A stretch of DNA of 27,085 nt from contig CAVCMG010000038.1 of assembly GCA_963603285.1 (NCBI GenBank), forward strand, positions 1-27,085. Direction: 5' to 3'. This DNA comes from UBA11957 sp963603285. Its GTDB lineage: Bacteria > Bacillota > Clostridia > Lachnospirales > Lachnospiraceae. The notes below the pieces were generated by a model. That model was not told the DNA's origin, did no database searches, and was given only the letters and a program-made list of their open reading frames with translations. Positions 1 through 7,718 of the stretch are shown here, piece after piece; within the stretch, counting starts at the first letter, position 1; every line of letters begins with the position of its first letter. The position numbers and the translations under genes were made by a program.

Positions 1-117
1 ACAGGTAAATCAATACCTGCAGAGATTATTCCTTTATTCAACTGTCAAACTTCCGGGCAGATTGCTTCTATACAGGGCATCTGCCCTGTGATCTTTGTGG
101 GCAAAGTATGCAAAGAT

Positions 118-222
118 ATTTGTGCAGAAAAGGGAAAATTTGTGCAGATGACGGAAAAAGCATCTGAAAATCATGGCATTTTGCCCCAATGGACTGATTT
201 TTGTACAAAAGTTGTGTCAGAT
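118..222. promoter_or_regulatory. Repeat array upstream of the Wood-Ljungdahl operon promoter (candidate operators)
   Basis: Two identical 11-bp direct repeats, ATTTGTGCAGA, lie at 118-128 and 138-148, exactly 20 bp apart, about two helical turns. A perfect 12-bp palindrome, TTTTGTACAAAA, lies at 199-210, and a related GTTGTGTCAGA at 211-221 leads up to the -35 box. The spacing suggests sites for a DNA-binding regulator. No regulator is known from the sequence, so the role is inference. Confidence 0.4.
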
Positions 223-226
223 ACGA

Positions 227-255
227 TTGATTCGGCAAACGAGGTTTGGTATAAT
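227..255 (+). promoter_or_regulatory. Sigma-A promoter of the acetyl-CoA pathway operon
   Basis: A -35 box TTGATT (227-232) is followed after exactly 17 bp by a consensus -10 box TATAAT (250-255). A TG at 247-248 makes it an extended -10 promoter. Transcription would start near 262, giving a leader of about 40 bases before the first ATG at 301. No other promoter this good is seen before 13828, so it probably drives the whole 301-10924 unit. Confidence 0.75.
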
Positions 256-300
256 AACCTAAATTGATAAAATTATGACAACTTTGTGGAGGAAAAGAAC

Positions 301-627
301 ATGCACTTGATTCAGGACGAAAACGGACAGATGGTGCATCACGGTCACACGGACGGAGACGCGGGAGAACATCACTGCGGCGGCAACTGCAGCTCCTGTG
401 CATCTGCCGGTGATGAGCGCAAGGAGGCGCTGGCGCTTTTACAGTATATGCAGAAGCATAATGCCCAGCATGCCGCCGAGCTTGACCGTGTGGCAGCCAA
501 TCTGGAAAAACTGGATATGAAGGATGTGGCAGACCAGATCCGTGCAGCAGTTTCCGAATTCCAGAAGGGTAATTTACGTCTCAGTCTGGCGGCAACGCTG
601 GCCGGAGAGCATATAAAGGAGGTATGA
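301..627 (+). CDS. Small His/Cys-rich protein, candidate nickel-binding accessory protein (CooJ-like role)
   Basis: This is a 108-residue protein. The frame is open from a GTG at 286, but the ATG at 301 sits about 8 bases after GGAGG (288-292) and is the better start. The N-terminal third carries a metal-ligand cluster: His13, His14, His16, His24, His25, Cys26, Cys30 and Cys33 (HHC-x3-C-x2-C). The rest (about 38-108) is Ala/Leu/Glu-rich and looks all-helical. It is the first gene of the operon and its stop is 3 bases before cooT, whose ribosome binding site lies inside its 3' end, so the two are probably co-translated. In Rhodospirillum rubrum the nickel insertion operon is cooCTJ, and CooJ is a small His-rich protein. 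A nickel storage or delivery role here is inference from composition and position; homology to CooJ is not claimed. Confidence 0.7.
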   Translation: MHLIQDENGQMVHHGHTDGDAGEHHCGGNCSSCASAGDERKEALALLQYMQKHNAQHAAELDRVAANLEKLDMKDVADQIRAAVSEFQKGNLRLSLAATLAGEHIKEV

Positions 628-630
628 GGT

Positions 631-813
631 ATGTGTCTTGCAACAGCATACAAAGAGAGTGACAATACCGTGATCTGCAAGAACATCAGCCGTATCGACG
701 TTCAGGAAGACAAGCTGGTGATCCGCGACATTATCGGAGAAGAAACCGTAGTAGTCGGAAAGCTTCTCATGGTCGATCTGGCCAACAGCATTGTCAAGAT
801 CCAGTGTGATTAA
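631..813 (+). CDS. cooT: CooT-family nickel-binding protein
   Basis: This 60-residue protein begins MCLAT. In characterised CooT of Rhodospirillum rubrum the second-residue cysteine is the nickel ligand and the protein is a small all-beta dimer of similar size (about 66 residues). Cys2 is kept here, as is the pattern of short beta strands (residues 12-17, 27-33, 38-43, 54-58). The start is fixed by AAAGGAGG at 615-622, eight bases upstream and inside the preceding gene. It lies between the His/Cys-rich gene and metF and upstream of cooC and cooS, which fits a role in nickel supply to the CO dehydrogenase C-cluster or the acetyl-CoA synthase A-cluster. Confidence 0.88.
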   Translation: MCLATAYKESDNTVICKNISRIDVQEDKLVIRDIIGEETVVVGKLLMVDLANSIVKIQCD

Positions 814-857
814 GGTAATACTTGCAACACAAAATAAATAATGTGGAGGAATGTATC

Positions 858-1775
858 ATGAAACTGAGCGAACAGATGAAACAGAAAATGCTTTTATCCT
901 TTGAGGTATTCCCGCCAAAGACAGATAAAGGTATGGAGAATCTTCCAAACACGATCAGCCATCTCTGCGAATACAATCCGGCTTACATTTCCTGTACATA
1001 CGGTGCAGGCGGTACAAATGTCGGACGCAACATGGATGTCTGTAAGATCATCAAGGATGCCGGTACCACACCGGTAACCCATTTTACATGTATCGGCAAC
1101 ACAAGAGAAGGCATCAAAGACCAGCTGCAGAATTATCTGAACAACGGCGTAGACCATATGCTGGCTCTGCGCGGTGATCTGCCGTTTGGCTGGGAAGGCA
1201 CAGGCGGAGATTTCAAATACGCTACAGATCTGGTAGCCTATGTACGCAAAGAGTTCGGTGACAAGATCGAGATCGCCGTTGCCGGTTCTCCGGAAGGACA
1301 TATCAGCTGTCGTTCCCTCGAAGCTGATATCGCCGTCCTGAAACAGAAACAGGACAATGGCGCTGACTATATCATGACACAGCTGTGCTGGGATATGGAA
1401 CAGTTCAAATACTGGCTGGATGCGATCCGCAAAGCCGGTGTGACACTGCCGGTCGATGTAGGCATCATGCCGATTCTGGATCAGGCAGCCACCATCAATA
1501 TGGCACTGTCCAGAAATGCCTGCGTAATGCCGCGTAAGCTCTGTGAGCTGATCTCCAACAACTGGATCTTCCCGAATCCGTTCGTAAAGGATCCGTTCGA
1601 TGCAGACGTAGAAGGCAAGAAAGCCCGCTTCAAAGAGGCTGGTATCGAATACACGATCAACCAGATCGACGAGTACAGAGCACTGGGGGTTAACGGCATC
1701 CATCTGTATGCTTTAAACAAATACAAAGATGTTTCCGAGATCATCGACAGAGCAGGATTCTGCACCAGAGTATGA
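858..1775 (+). CDS. metF: Methylenetetrahydrofolate reductase, MetF catalytic subunit
   Basis: This 305-residue protein reduces 5,10-methylene-THF to 5-methyl-THF, the last step of the methyl branch. The MetF barrel start (LSFEVFPPKTDKG, about 17-29) has the conserved Glu. LALRGD (residue 106 onward), the GSPEGH segment and the GADYIMTQLCWD strand match the FAD-dependent MTHFR family. Length is normal for bacterial MetF. The frame is open from a TTG at 822, but ATG 858 follows GGAGGA (845-850) at normal spacing. It sits oddly inside the nickel-maturation genes, between cooT and cooC. Most acetogens pair MetF with a zinc subunit MetV and often RnfC2 or Hdr proteins; none of these is in the window. 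Confidence 0.93.
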   Translation: MKLSEQMKQKMLLSFEVFPPKTDKGMENLPNTISHLCEYNPAYISCTYGAGGTNVGRNMDVCKIIKDAGTTPVTHFTCIGNTREGIKDQLQNYLNNGVDHMLALRGDLPFGWEGTGGDFKYATDLVAYVRKEFGDKIEIAVAGSPEGHISCRSLEADIAVLKQKQDNGADYIMTQLCWDMEQFKYWLDAIRKAGVTLPVDVGIMPILDQAATINMALSRNACVMPRKLCELISNNWIFPNPFVKDPFDADVEGKKARFKEAGIEYTINQIDEYRALGVNGIHLYALNKYKDVSEIIDRAGFCTRV

Positions 1776-1827
1776 TGAACCGGAAATATCTCCTGACTAA
1801 ACTAAAGTAACCTGGGAGGTGTCATTA

Positions 1828-2598
1828 ATGGCACATGTAATTGCTGTCGCCGGTAAAGGCGGCGTTGGAAAGACGACCCTGTGTGGTCTGTTGATCCAGT
1901 ATCTTTGTGAAACAAAAAAAGGACCGGTTCTCGCTGTAGACGCCGATGCCAATTCCAACCTGAATGAGGTTCTTGGCGTTGAGGTCGATATGACCCTTGG
2001 CGATGTCCGCGAGGAGATCGCCAGAGCTGAGATGGCAGAGCACAATCCGATTCCGGCAGGTATGAGCAAGGCGGATTACGCCGAATGGAAGTTTAATTCT
2101 TGCCTGATCGAAGATGATGATTTTGACCTTCTGGTCATGGGACGTACACAGGGCAAAGGCTGCTACTGTTATGTCAATGGCCTGTTACAGAGCCAGCTGC
2201 AGAAACGCCAGAACCAGTATCCGTTTATGGTTGTAGATAACGAGGCCGGTATGGAACACATCAGCCGCGGTATCCTGCCGAGTATGCAGACCTGTATTCT
2301 GGTCAGTGACTGCTCCCGCCGTGGTGTACAGGCAGCCGGCCGTATCGCCGAGCTGGTCCGTGAGTGTGAGCTCAAACCGCAGCAGATGGGCCTGATCGTT
2401 AACCGCGCGCCGAACGGTGTGTTAAATGAGGGTACAAAAGAGGAGATCGAGAAACAGGGTCTTACCTTACTGGGGGTTGTACCACAGGATGAGACGGTAT
2501 ATGAATATGACTGTGACGGTGTTCCGACCGTCAAGCTGCCCGAGGATTCCCCGGTACGCGCAGCACTTGCCGGTATCATCGAAAAGCTGGGTCTGTAG
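1828..2598 (+). CDS. cooC: CO dehydrogenase nickel-insertion ATPase CooC (first copy)
   Basis: A 256-residue MinD/SIMIBI-class ATPase. The deviant Walker A GKGGVGKTT is at residues 9-17 and the second acidic motif VDADAN at 37-42. A CxC motif at Cys112/Cys114 matches the metal-binding pair of characterised CooC1 (Carboxydothermus), where two subunits hold one Ni or Zn at the dimer interface. The protein uses ATP to load nickel into the C-cluster. ATG 1828 follows GGGAGG (1813-1818); a GTG at 1819 overlaps that site and is less likely. It ends 73 bases before cooS. The first copy differs clearly from the second one at 4661, so the two probably serve different clusters. Confidence 0.9.
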   Translation: MAHVIAVAGKGGVGKTTLCGLLIQYLCETKKGPVLAVDADANSNLNEVLGVEVDMTLGDVREEIARAEMAEHNPIPAGMSKADYAEWKFNSCLIEDDDFDLLVMGRTQGKGCYCYVNGLLQSQLQKRQNQYPFMVVDNEAGMEHISRGILPSMQTCILVSDCSRRGVQAAGRIAELVRECELKPQQMGLIVNRAPNGVLNEGTKEEIEKQGLTLLGVVPQDETVYEYDCDGVPTVKLPEDSPVRAALAGIIEKLGL

Positions 2599-2671
2599 AT
2601 CCGGCGTACTAACGCATTTTTGGAGGGAGAGGACCTCTGAAAATATATCCAAACGTTAAGGAGGAAAACAA

Positions 2672-4567
2672 ATGAGTGAAGAATTCAAACTGACTTCTGT
2701 CGAAGAAATGGAAGCCGCTACCAATCGCCTTCTGGAGACTGGTGCAAAGGTTGGTGCTGATGCATGGCAGTTCCGTGTGAAAAATCAGACACCGCACTGT
2801 AAGTTCGGTGAGCAGGGTGTCTGCTGCCGTATCTGTGCCATGGGTCCGTGCCGTATCACACCGAAGGCATCCAGAGGTATCTGCGGATGTGATGCTGCAG
2901 GTATCGTAGGACGTAACTTCCTGAAATTTACAGCCGGTGGTGGTGCCACTCACTCCGATCACGGCCGTGAGATCTGCCATACACTGTATCAGGCTAAACC
3001 GGAAGGACCATACAAGGTAAAAGATCCGGAGAAGCTGATCCGCATCGCAAAAGAGTGGAATGTTGAGACAGAAGGTAAAGATATCTACGATCTGGCTCAT
3101 GAGATGGCTGAGAAAGCCCTTATGGAATATGGTAAGCCGTTCGGTACACAGAACTGGCTGAAACGTGCTCCGCAGCATACACAGGATATCTGGGAAAAAG
3201 AAGAGATCGCACCGCGTGCTATCGACCGTGAGGTTGCATGTTCCTTGCATATGACACATATGGGATGTTCTTCTGATCCGAAGGCTCTGGTCCGTCAGTC
3301 CCTGAGAATGGGCTTGGCTGATGGATGGGGCGGATCCATGTGCGGTACAGAGTTCTCTGATGTATTGTTTGGTACTCCGAAGCCGATCGATACAGAGGCT
3401 AACCTGGGTGTTATGGTAGAAGAGAATGTAAATATCGTAGTTCATGGGCATGATCCGTCGCTTTCTGAGATGGTCTGCGAGTACGCTGATGATCCGGAAA
3501 TGATCGCTTATGCTAAATCAAAAGGTGCCAAGGGCATCACTGTATCCGGTGTCTGCTGTACTTCCAACGAGGTTGCCATGAGACGTGGTATCCCGATGGC
3601 CGGTAACTTCCTGCAGCAGGAGAATGTTGTACTGACCGGTGCCTGTGAGGCTATCGTTGTTGATGTTCAGTGTATCTTTCCGGCCCTTGGACCATTAAGC
3701 AAGTGCTTCCATACAAAGTTCATCACAACATCGCCGATCACTCAGATTCCTGATTCCGAGTTTGTCCGCTTCGATGCATCTACAGCTGCTGAGAATGCAA
3801 AGGCAATCGTCAAAATGGCTATCGATAACTTTGAAAACCGTAAACCGGAGCTGGTACATATCCCCCAGATGAAGCAGAAAGCTACTGTTGGTTATTCTCT
3901 GGAAGCTCTGGTTAAAGTGCTGGATGGAGTTGCCAATACCCAGGTAGATGAGATGGGTACAACAAAACCGCTTATCGAGTGTATCACATCCGGTGTTATC
4001 CGTGGTGCTGTAGCTATGGTTGGATGTAACAATCCGAAGATCCGCCCGGATTACGCTCATATCGAGCTGATGAAGAAGCTGATCGCCAACGATATCGTTG
4101 TTGTTGCTTCCGGCTGTTCCGCACAGGCAGCTGCCAAGGCAGGTCTGATGGACAAACGTGCCAAAGATCTCTGCGGCGACGGTCTGAAACGTGTATGCGA
4201 GCTGGCTGATATCCCGCCGGTACTGCATATGGGTTCCTGCGTTGATATCTCCCGTATGATGATCCTGGTTGCCGAGCTGGCCAAGGATTCCGGACTGAAC
4301 ATCTCCCAGCTGCCGGTTGTAGGCTGTGCTCCGGAGTGGATGTCTGAAAAGGCTGTTTCCATCGGTAACTACGTAGTGGCTACAGGTATCGATACCTTCC
4401 TTGGTGTAGATCCGTATGTATCCGGTTCCGCTGAGGTTGCCGGTCTTCTGACAGAAGGTGTAAGAGACTGGGTAGAGGCTGCTTATACAGTTGAAACAGA
4501 TATTGAGAAACTGACCGATCTGATGATCGAAAGAATTGAAGAAAAACGTAAAGCAATTGGTATCTGA
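2672..4567 (+). CDS. cooS: Anaerobic Ni-Fe carbon monoxide dehydrogenase catalytic subunit (CooS/AcsA)
   Basis: This 631-residue protein is the usual length for CooS. It interconverts CO2 and CO at the [NiFe4S4] C-cluster and passes CO to acetyl-CoA synthase. The N-terminal B/D cluster cysteines are visible: Cys43, Cys51, Cys52, Cys55, Cys60 and Cys71. Further in come the VHGHDPSLSEM segment with the C-cluster histidine, GVCCTSNEVAMRRG, VGCNNPK, SGCSAQAAAKAGLM and LHMGSCVDISR, which carry the C-cluster and catalytic residues of the family. AAGGAGG at 2658-2664 sets the start. Nickel-insertion ATPases flank it on both sides and acsB follows, so it is the CODH part of the bifunctional CODH/ACS and could equally be named acsA. 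Confidence 0.97.
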   Translation: MSEEFKLTSVEEMEAATNRLLETGAKVGADAWQFRVKNQTPHCKFGEQGVCCRICAMGPCRITPKASRGICGCDAAGIVGRNFLKFTAGGGATHSDHGREICHTLYQAKPEGPYKVKDPEKLIRIAKEWNVETEGKDIYDLAHEMAEKALMEYGKPFGTQNWLKRAPQHTQDIWEKEEIAPRAIDREVACSLHMTHMGCSSDPKALVRQSLRMGLADGWGGSMCGTEFSDVLFGTPKPIDTEANLGVMVEENVNIVVHGHDPSLSEMVCEYADDPEMIAYAKSKGAKGITVSGVCCTSNEVAMRRGIPMAGNFLQQENVVLTGACEAIVVDVQCIFPALGPLSKCFHTKFITTSPITQIPDSEFVRFDASTAAENAKAIVKMAIDNFENRKPELVHIPQMKQKATVGYSLEALVKVLDGVANTQVDEMGTTKPLIECITSGVIRGAVAMVGCNNPKIRPDYAHIELMKKLIANDIVVVASGCSAQAAAKAGLMDKRAKDLCGDGLKRVCELADIPPVLHMGSCVDISRMMILVAELAKDSGLNISQLPVVGCAPEWMSEKAVSIGNYVVATGIDTFLGVDPYVSGSAEVAGLLTEGVRDWVEAAYTVETDIEKLTDLMIERIEEKRKAIGI

Positions 4568-4609
4568 TGTAGATATTTGTCTGCAAATGATATACAATAG
4601 TGTTTATGA

Positions 4610-4632
4610 CCGGGAGGAGTCTCTCCTCCCGG
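4610..4632 (+). other. Perfect intergenic hairpin without U-tract (cooS/cooC junction)
   Basis: A 10-bp perfect GC-rich stem (4610-4619 with 4623-4632) has a 3-base TCT loop. It is followed by AAATAATAAA, not by T residues, so it is not a standard terminator. It could stabilise the 3' end of cooS mRNA after processing or attenuate readthrough. It ends 28 bases before the next ATG. Confidence 0.7.
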
Positions 4633-4660
4633 AAATAATAAATGAAGGGATTTGATAGAC

Positions 4661-5425
4661 ATGAAAATAGCAGTGACAGGTAAAGGCGGCGTAGGAAAGA
4701 CCACATTTGCTGCGACGCTCGCCAGATTATATGCAGATGAAGGGAGAAAAGTTCTCGCCGCAGATGTAGATCCGGATGCGAATCTCGGACTGGCGCTTGG
4801 TTTTCCAGAGGAAGAGCTGGATGCTATCGTTCCCATCAGCAAAATGCGTAAACTTATTGAAGAGCGTACCGGAGCCGGTGATAACAACCAGTTTTACAAG
4901 CTGAATCCCAAGGTGGATGATATCCCGGATACCTACGGCAAGACTTACAACGGCGTCAAGCTGTTGCTTCTCGGCACCGTGGAGACTGGAGGCGGCGGAT
5001 GCGTTTGTCCGGAGCATGTTATGCTGAAACGCATCATCAATAACCTGATCCTGCATCGTGACGATGTGGTGATCATGGATATGGAGGCCGGCCTTGAACA
5101 TCTCGGCAGAGGTACGACGCAGAGTGTAGACCAGTTTATCGTCGTGATCGAGCCGGGTTCCCGCAGCGTACAGACATATAAGAATGTCAAACGTCTGGCA
5201 GAGGATCTGGGTGTTGCAAAGGTTCGCGTCGTGGCAAACAAGATCCGTTCGGCGGAGGACGAGGAATTTGTGAAATCTAAAATTCCTGCTGAAGATCTTC
5301 TTGGGTTTATACATTACAATACTGAGGTTATCGATGCTGACCGTCAGGGAAGCTCCCCGTATGATTTCAGTGAAACTGTGGTAAAAGAGGTTTCTGCCAT
5401 TAAAGCTATCATTGATGCTGAATAA
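4661..5425 (+). CDS. CooC/AcsF-type nickel-insertion ATPase (second copy, next to acsB)
   Basis: A 254-residue SIMIBI ATPase with Walker A GKGGVGKTT at residues 7-15, DVDPDAN at 35-41, and a CxC pair at Cys114/Cys116 in a glycine-rich stretch (GGGGCVCPEH). ATG 4661 is preceded by GAAGGGA (4644-4650); an in-frame TTG at 4652 has no good site. It lies directly before acsB. In several acetogens an AcsF/CooC-like ATPase next to acsB matures the nickel A-cluster, so this copy may act on AcsB and the first on CooS. That division is inference. Confidence 0.85.
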   Translation: MKIAVTGKGGVGKTTFAATLARLYADEGRKVLAADVDPDANLGLALGFPEEELDAIVPISKMRKLIEERTGAGDNNQFYKLNPKVDDIPDTYGKTYNGVKLLLLGTVETGGGGCVCPEHVMLKRIINNLILHRDDVVIMDMEAGLEHLGRGTTQSVDQFIVVIEPGSRSVQTYKNVKRLAEDLGVAKVRVVANKIRSAEDEEFVKSKIPAEDLLGFIHYNTEVIDADRQGSSPYDFSETVVKEVSAIKAIIDAE

Positions 5426-5467
5426 ATGACAGGAAACACAAAAAAGAATTGTTTTGGAGGATAGACA

Positions 5468-7591
5468 ATGACTTTATTTGATGTTATTTTCAAAGGAAAC
5501 GATGACGTATACGGACTGACCGAGGGCGCCATCAATGATGCTATCGCAAAATATGGTGAAGACAAAGCAGTCAGCTTCCCGGACACAGCTTACTGCCTGC
5601 CGTGCTACTATGCTGTTACAGGTGTTAAAGTAACAAACTTAAAAGAGCTGAAGGAAGCTCTTGGCGTTGTTAAAACACTGATGACAAGAGAGCAGAAATT
5701 ACATGATGCGTTCATGAGCGGTGTTGCCACAGCTCTTTGCGCAGAGTTCATCGAGGTTCTGAAATACATCGACGGTGCTGCACCGTATGCAGAGCCGTAT
5801 TATGGACATCTTGCAGATGCTATTATCCGTGAGCTGGGTGTTCCGCTTGTAACCGGCGATATCCCGGGCGTAGCTGTTATCCTTGGTGAGGCTCCGACAG
5901 CAGAAGATGCTGTAGAGCTGGTTAAATCCTACCAGGCACAGGGTATTCTGGTAACTATGGTCGGCAGATGTATCGAGCAGTGTCTGTCCAAGGGCATGAA
6001 GCTTGGCTATGGTGTACGTGTCGTACCGCTGGGTACTGACGTAACAAGCGTTGTCCATGTTGTATCTGTAGCTCTCCGTGCAGCTCTGATCTTCGGTAAC
6101 GTAGAGCCGGGCGATTCCGCAGCTCTGATGAAATACACCATGGAGCGTGTACCGGCATTCGTCAATGCTTTTGCTCCGTTAAACGAAGTAATCGTTGCCT
6201 GTGGCGCCGGTGCTATCGCACTTGGTTTCCCGGTAATCACAAACGAAGAGACCTTCGAAGTACCGAAGAGCCTGATCGTTCAGAAAGATGTCAGCAAGTT
6301 CAACGCTACTTCTCTGGAAGCACGCGACATTAAGATCAAGATCACAAAGGTAGATATTCCGGTAGCTTTCGCATCCGCATTCGAGGGCGAGATTATCCGT
6401 CGTGGCGATATGCAGGTTGAGTTCGATGGTTCCCGTGTTGACTGTGTCGAGCTGGTACAGACCAAAGAGCTGGGTGAGATCGAAGATCATCACTTCGAGC
6501 TGATCGGACCGGACTTTGATGAGTTCCCGGTAGGCAGCAAGCAGAGCATCGCTTACGTTGTAGAGGTAGCCGGTAAGAACATGCATGCAGACTTTGAGCC
6601 TGTATTTGAGCGTAAGTTCCACAGCTACATCAACTGTATCGAGGGTGTTATGCATACCGGTCAGCGTGATATGATCCGTATCCGTATCAGCAAAGCAACA
6701 CATGAAGCTGGCTTCAGAGCCAAAGATCTTGCAGAGGTTCTGTATGCAAAAATTAAAAATGAATTTGACGCAGTAGTTGATAAATGCCAGGTTAAGGTGT
6801 ATACTGATGCGGCTGAGTGCACACGAATCCGTCATGAAGTAGCTATTCCGCTGTTTGACAAGCGTGATGAGCGTCTGAGCAGTCTGACAGATGAGACTGT
6901 AGATGTTTACTACAGCTGTATCATGTGCCAGGCATTCTCCCCGAGCCACGTATGTATCGTAACTCCGGAGAGACTTGGACTTTGCGGTGCTGTTTCATGG
7001 TTCGATGCAAAGGCTACACATGAGTTGGATCCGGCTGGTCCGTGCCAGGTTGTTACCAAAGAGAAAGTTATCGATGAGCGTATCGGTGAGTACGAGGATG
7101 TTAACGAAGTTGTTCGTAAGCTGTCCCAGGGTGCTCTGGAAGATGTATCCCTGTACTCCATCATGGAGAAACCGATGACATCCTGTGGATGCTTCGAGTG
7201 TATCTGTGGTATCGAGCCGTTCTCCAACGGTGTAGTTATCGCCAACCGTGAGTATGCTGGAGAGACTCCGCTGGGTATGACCTTCTCCGAGCTGGCTTCC
7301 ATGACAGGTGGTGGTGTTCAGACTCCTGGTTTCATGGGTCATGGTAAACACTTCATCTCTTCCAAGAAGTTCATGAAAGCTGAAGGCGGTGTAGAGCGTA
7401 TCGTATGGATGCCGAAGGATCTGAAAGATCAGGTAGGTGAGAAGCTGAATGCCACAGCCAAAGATCTGTATGGCATTGAGAACTTCACAGACATGATCGG
7501 TGATGAGACCATCGCTACAGATCCGGAGACACTGGTTGCTTTCCTGACAGAGAAGGGACATCCGGCACTGGGTCTGGATCCGATGATGTAA
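5468..7591 (+). CDS. acsB: Acetyl-CoA synthase, catalytic (alpha) subunit AcsB
   Basis: This 707-residue enzyme condenses CO, a methyl group from the corrinoid iron-sulfur protein, and CoA to acetyl-CoA at the Ni-Ni-[4Fe4S] A-cluster. All six A-cluster cysteines are present. Cys484, Cys487, Cys496 and Cys506 match Moorella Cys506/509/518/528 with a constant offset of 22. Cys573 and Cys575, in SCGCFEC, match Cys595/597. The offset comes from a shorter N-terminus (707 against 729 residues). GGAGGA at about 5456-5461 sets the start. The gene follows the second cooC by 42 bases and precedes the two corrinoid protein subunits, after a hairpin at 7650-7673. Confidence 0.97.
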   Translation: MTLFDVIFKGNDDVYGLTEGAINDAIAKYGEDKAVSFPDTAYCLPCYYAVTGVKVTNLKELKEALGVVKTLMTREQKLHDAFMSGVATALCAEFIEVLKYIDGAAPYAEPYYGHLADAIIRELGVPLVTGDIPGVAVILGEAPTAEDAVELVKSYQAQGILVTMVGRCIEQCLSKGMKLGYGVRVVPLGTDVTSVVHVVSVALRAALIFGNVEPGDSAALMKYTMERVPAFVNAFAPLNEVIVACGAGAIALGFPVITNEETFEVPKSLIVQKDVSKFNATSLEARDIKIKITKVDIPVAFASAFEGEIIRRGDMQVEFDGSRVDCVELVQTKELGEIEDHHFELIGPDFDEFPVGSKQSIAYVVEVAGKNMHADFEPVFERKFHSYINCIEGVMHTGQRDMIRIRISKATHEAGFRAKDLAEVLYAKIKNEFDAVVDKCQVKVYTDAAECTRIRHEVAIPLFDKRDERLSSLTDETVDVYYSCIMCQAFSPSHVCIVTPERLGLCGAVSWFDAKATHELDPAGPCQVVTKEKVIDERIGEYEDVNEVVRKLSQGALEDVSLYSIMEKPMTSCGCFECICGIEPFSNGVVIANREYAGETPLGMTFSELASMTGGGVQTPGFMGHGKHFISSKKFMKAEGGVERIVWMPKDLKDQVGEKLNATAKDLYGIENFTDMIGDETIATDPETLVAFLTEKGHPALGLDPMM

Positions 7592-7649
7592 TGCATTTGG
7601 TGTACTGTTATTTTTGCTGAGGGGTTTGTTTTACAATTTCACATATGCA

Positions 7650-7673
7650 CAGCGAATGCTTCGGCATTCGCTG
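7650..7673 (+). other. Perfect hairpin with C(UUCG)G tetraloop between acsB and acsD
   Basis: A 10-bp perfect stem (7650-7659 with 7664-7673) closes a UUCG loop through a C-G pair, the exceptionally stable tetraloop class. No T-run follows directly; a T-rich stretch starts about 14 bases further on. It probably protects or processes the polycistronic RNA or gives partial termination. Confidence 0.8.
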
Positions 7674-7718
7674 CTACATAGATGATCTATTTTAATTTTT
7701 TAAAGGAGGCTAACAACA

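Larger units (their letters stand above)
1..300. other. 300-bp non-coding leader region of the acetyl-CoA pathway operon
   Basis: No convincing gene is seen here; the minus-strand open frame across 68-403 overlaps the promoter and the first gene and has no family features. The stretch holds a small hairpin at 2-19 (6-bp stem), a hairpin at 72-89 (7-bp GC-rich stem, 4-base loop), the repeat array at 118-222, the promoter at 227-255 and the ribosome binding site of the first gene at about 288-292. The end of any upstream gene lies outside the window. Confidence 0.6.

Noticed and set aside
68..403. Minus-strand open frame over the operon promoter
   Set aside because: It overlaps the promoter and the first gene, is rich in Ser/Cys/Arg as random frames are, and has no recognisable domain.
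894..1703. Long minus-strand open frame opposite metF
   Set aside because: It is an antisense shadow caused by codon bias of a well-recognised MetF gene; no family features and no ribosome site. The same applies to the long antisense frames opposite cooS, acsB, acsV and folD.
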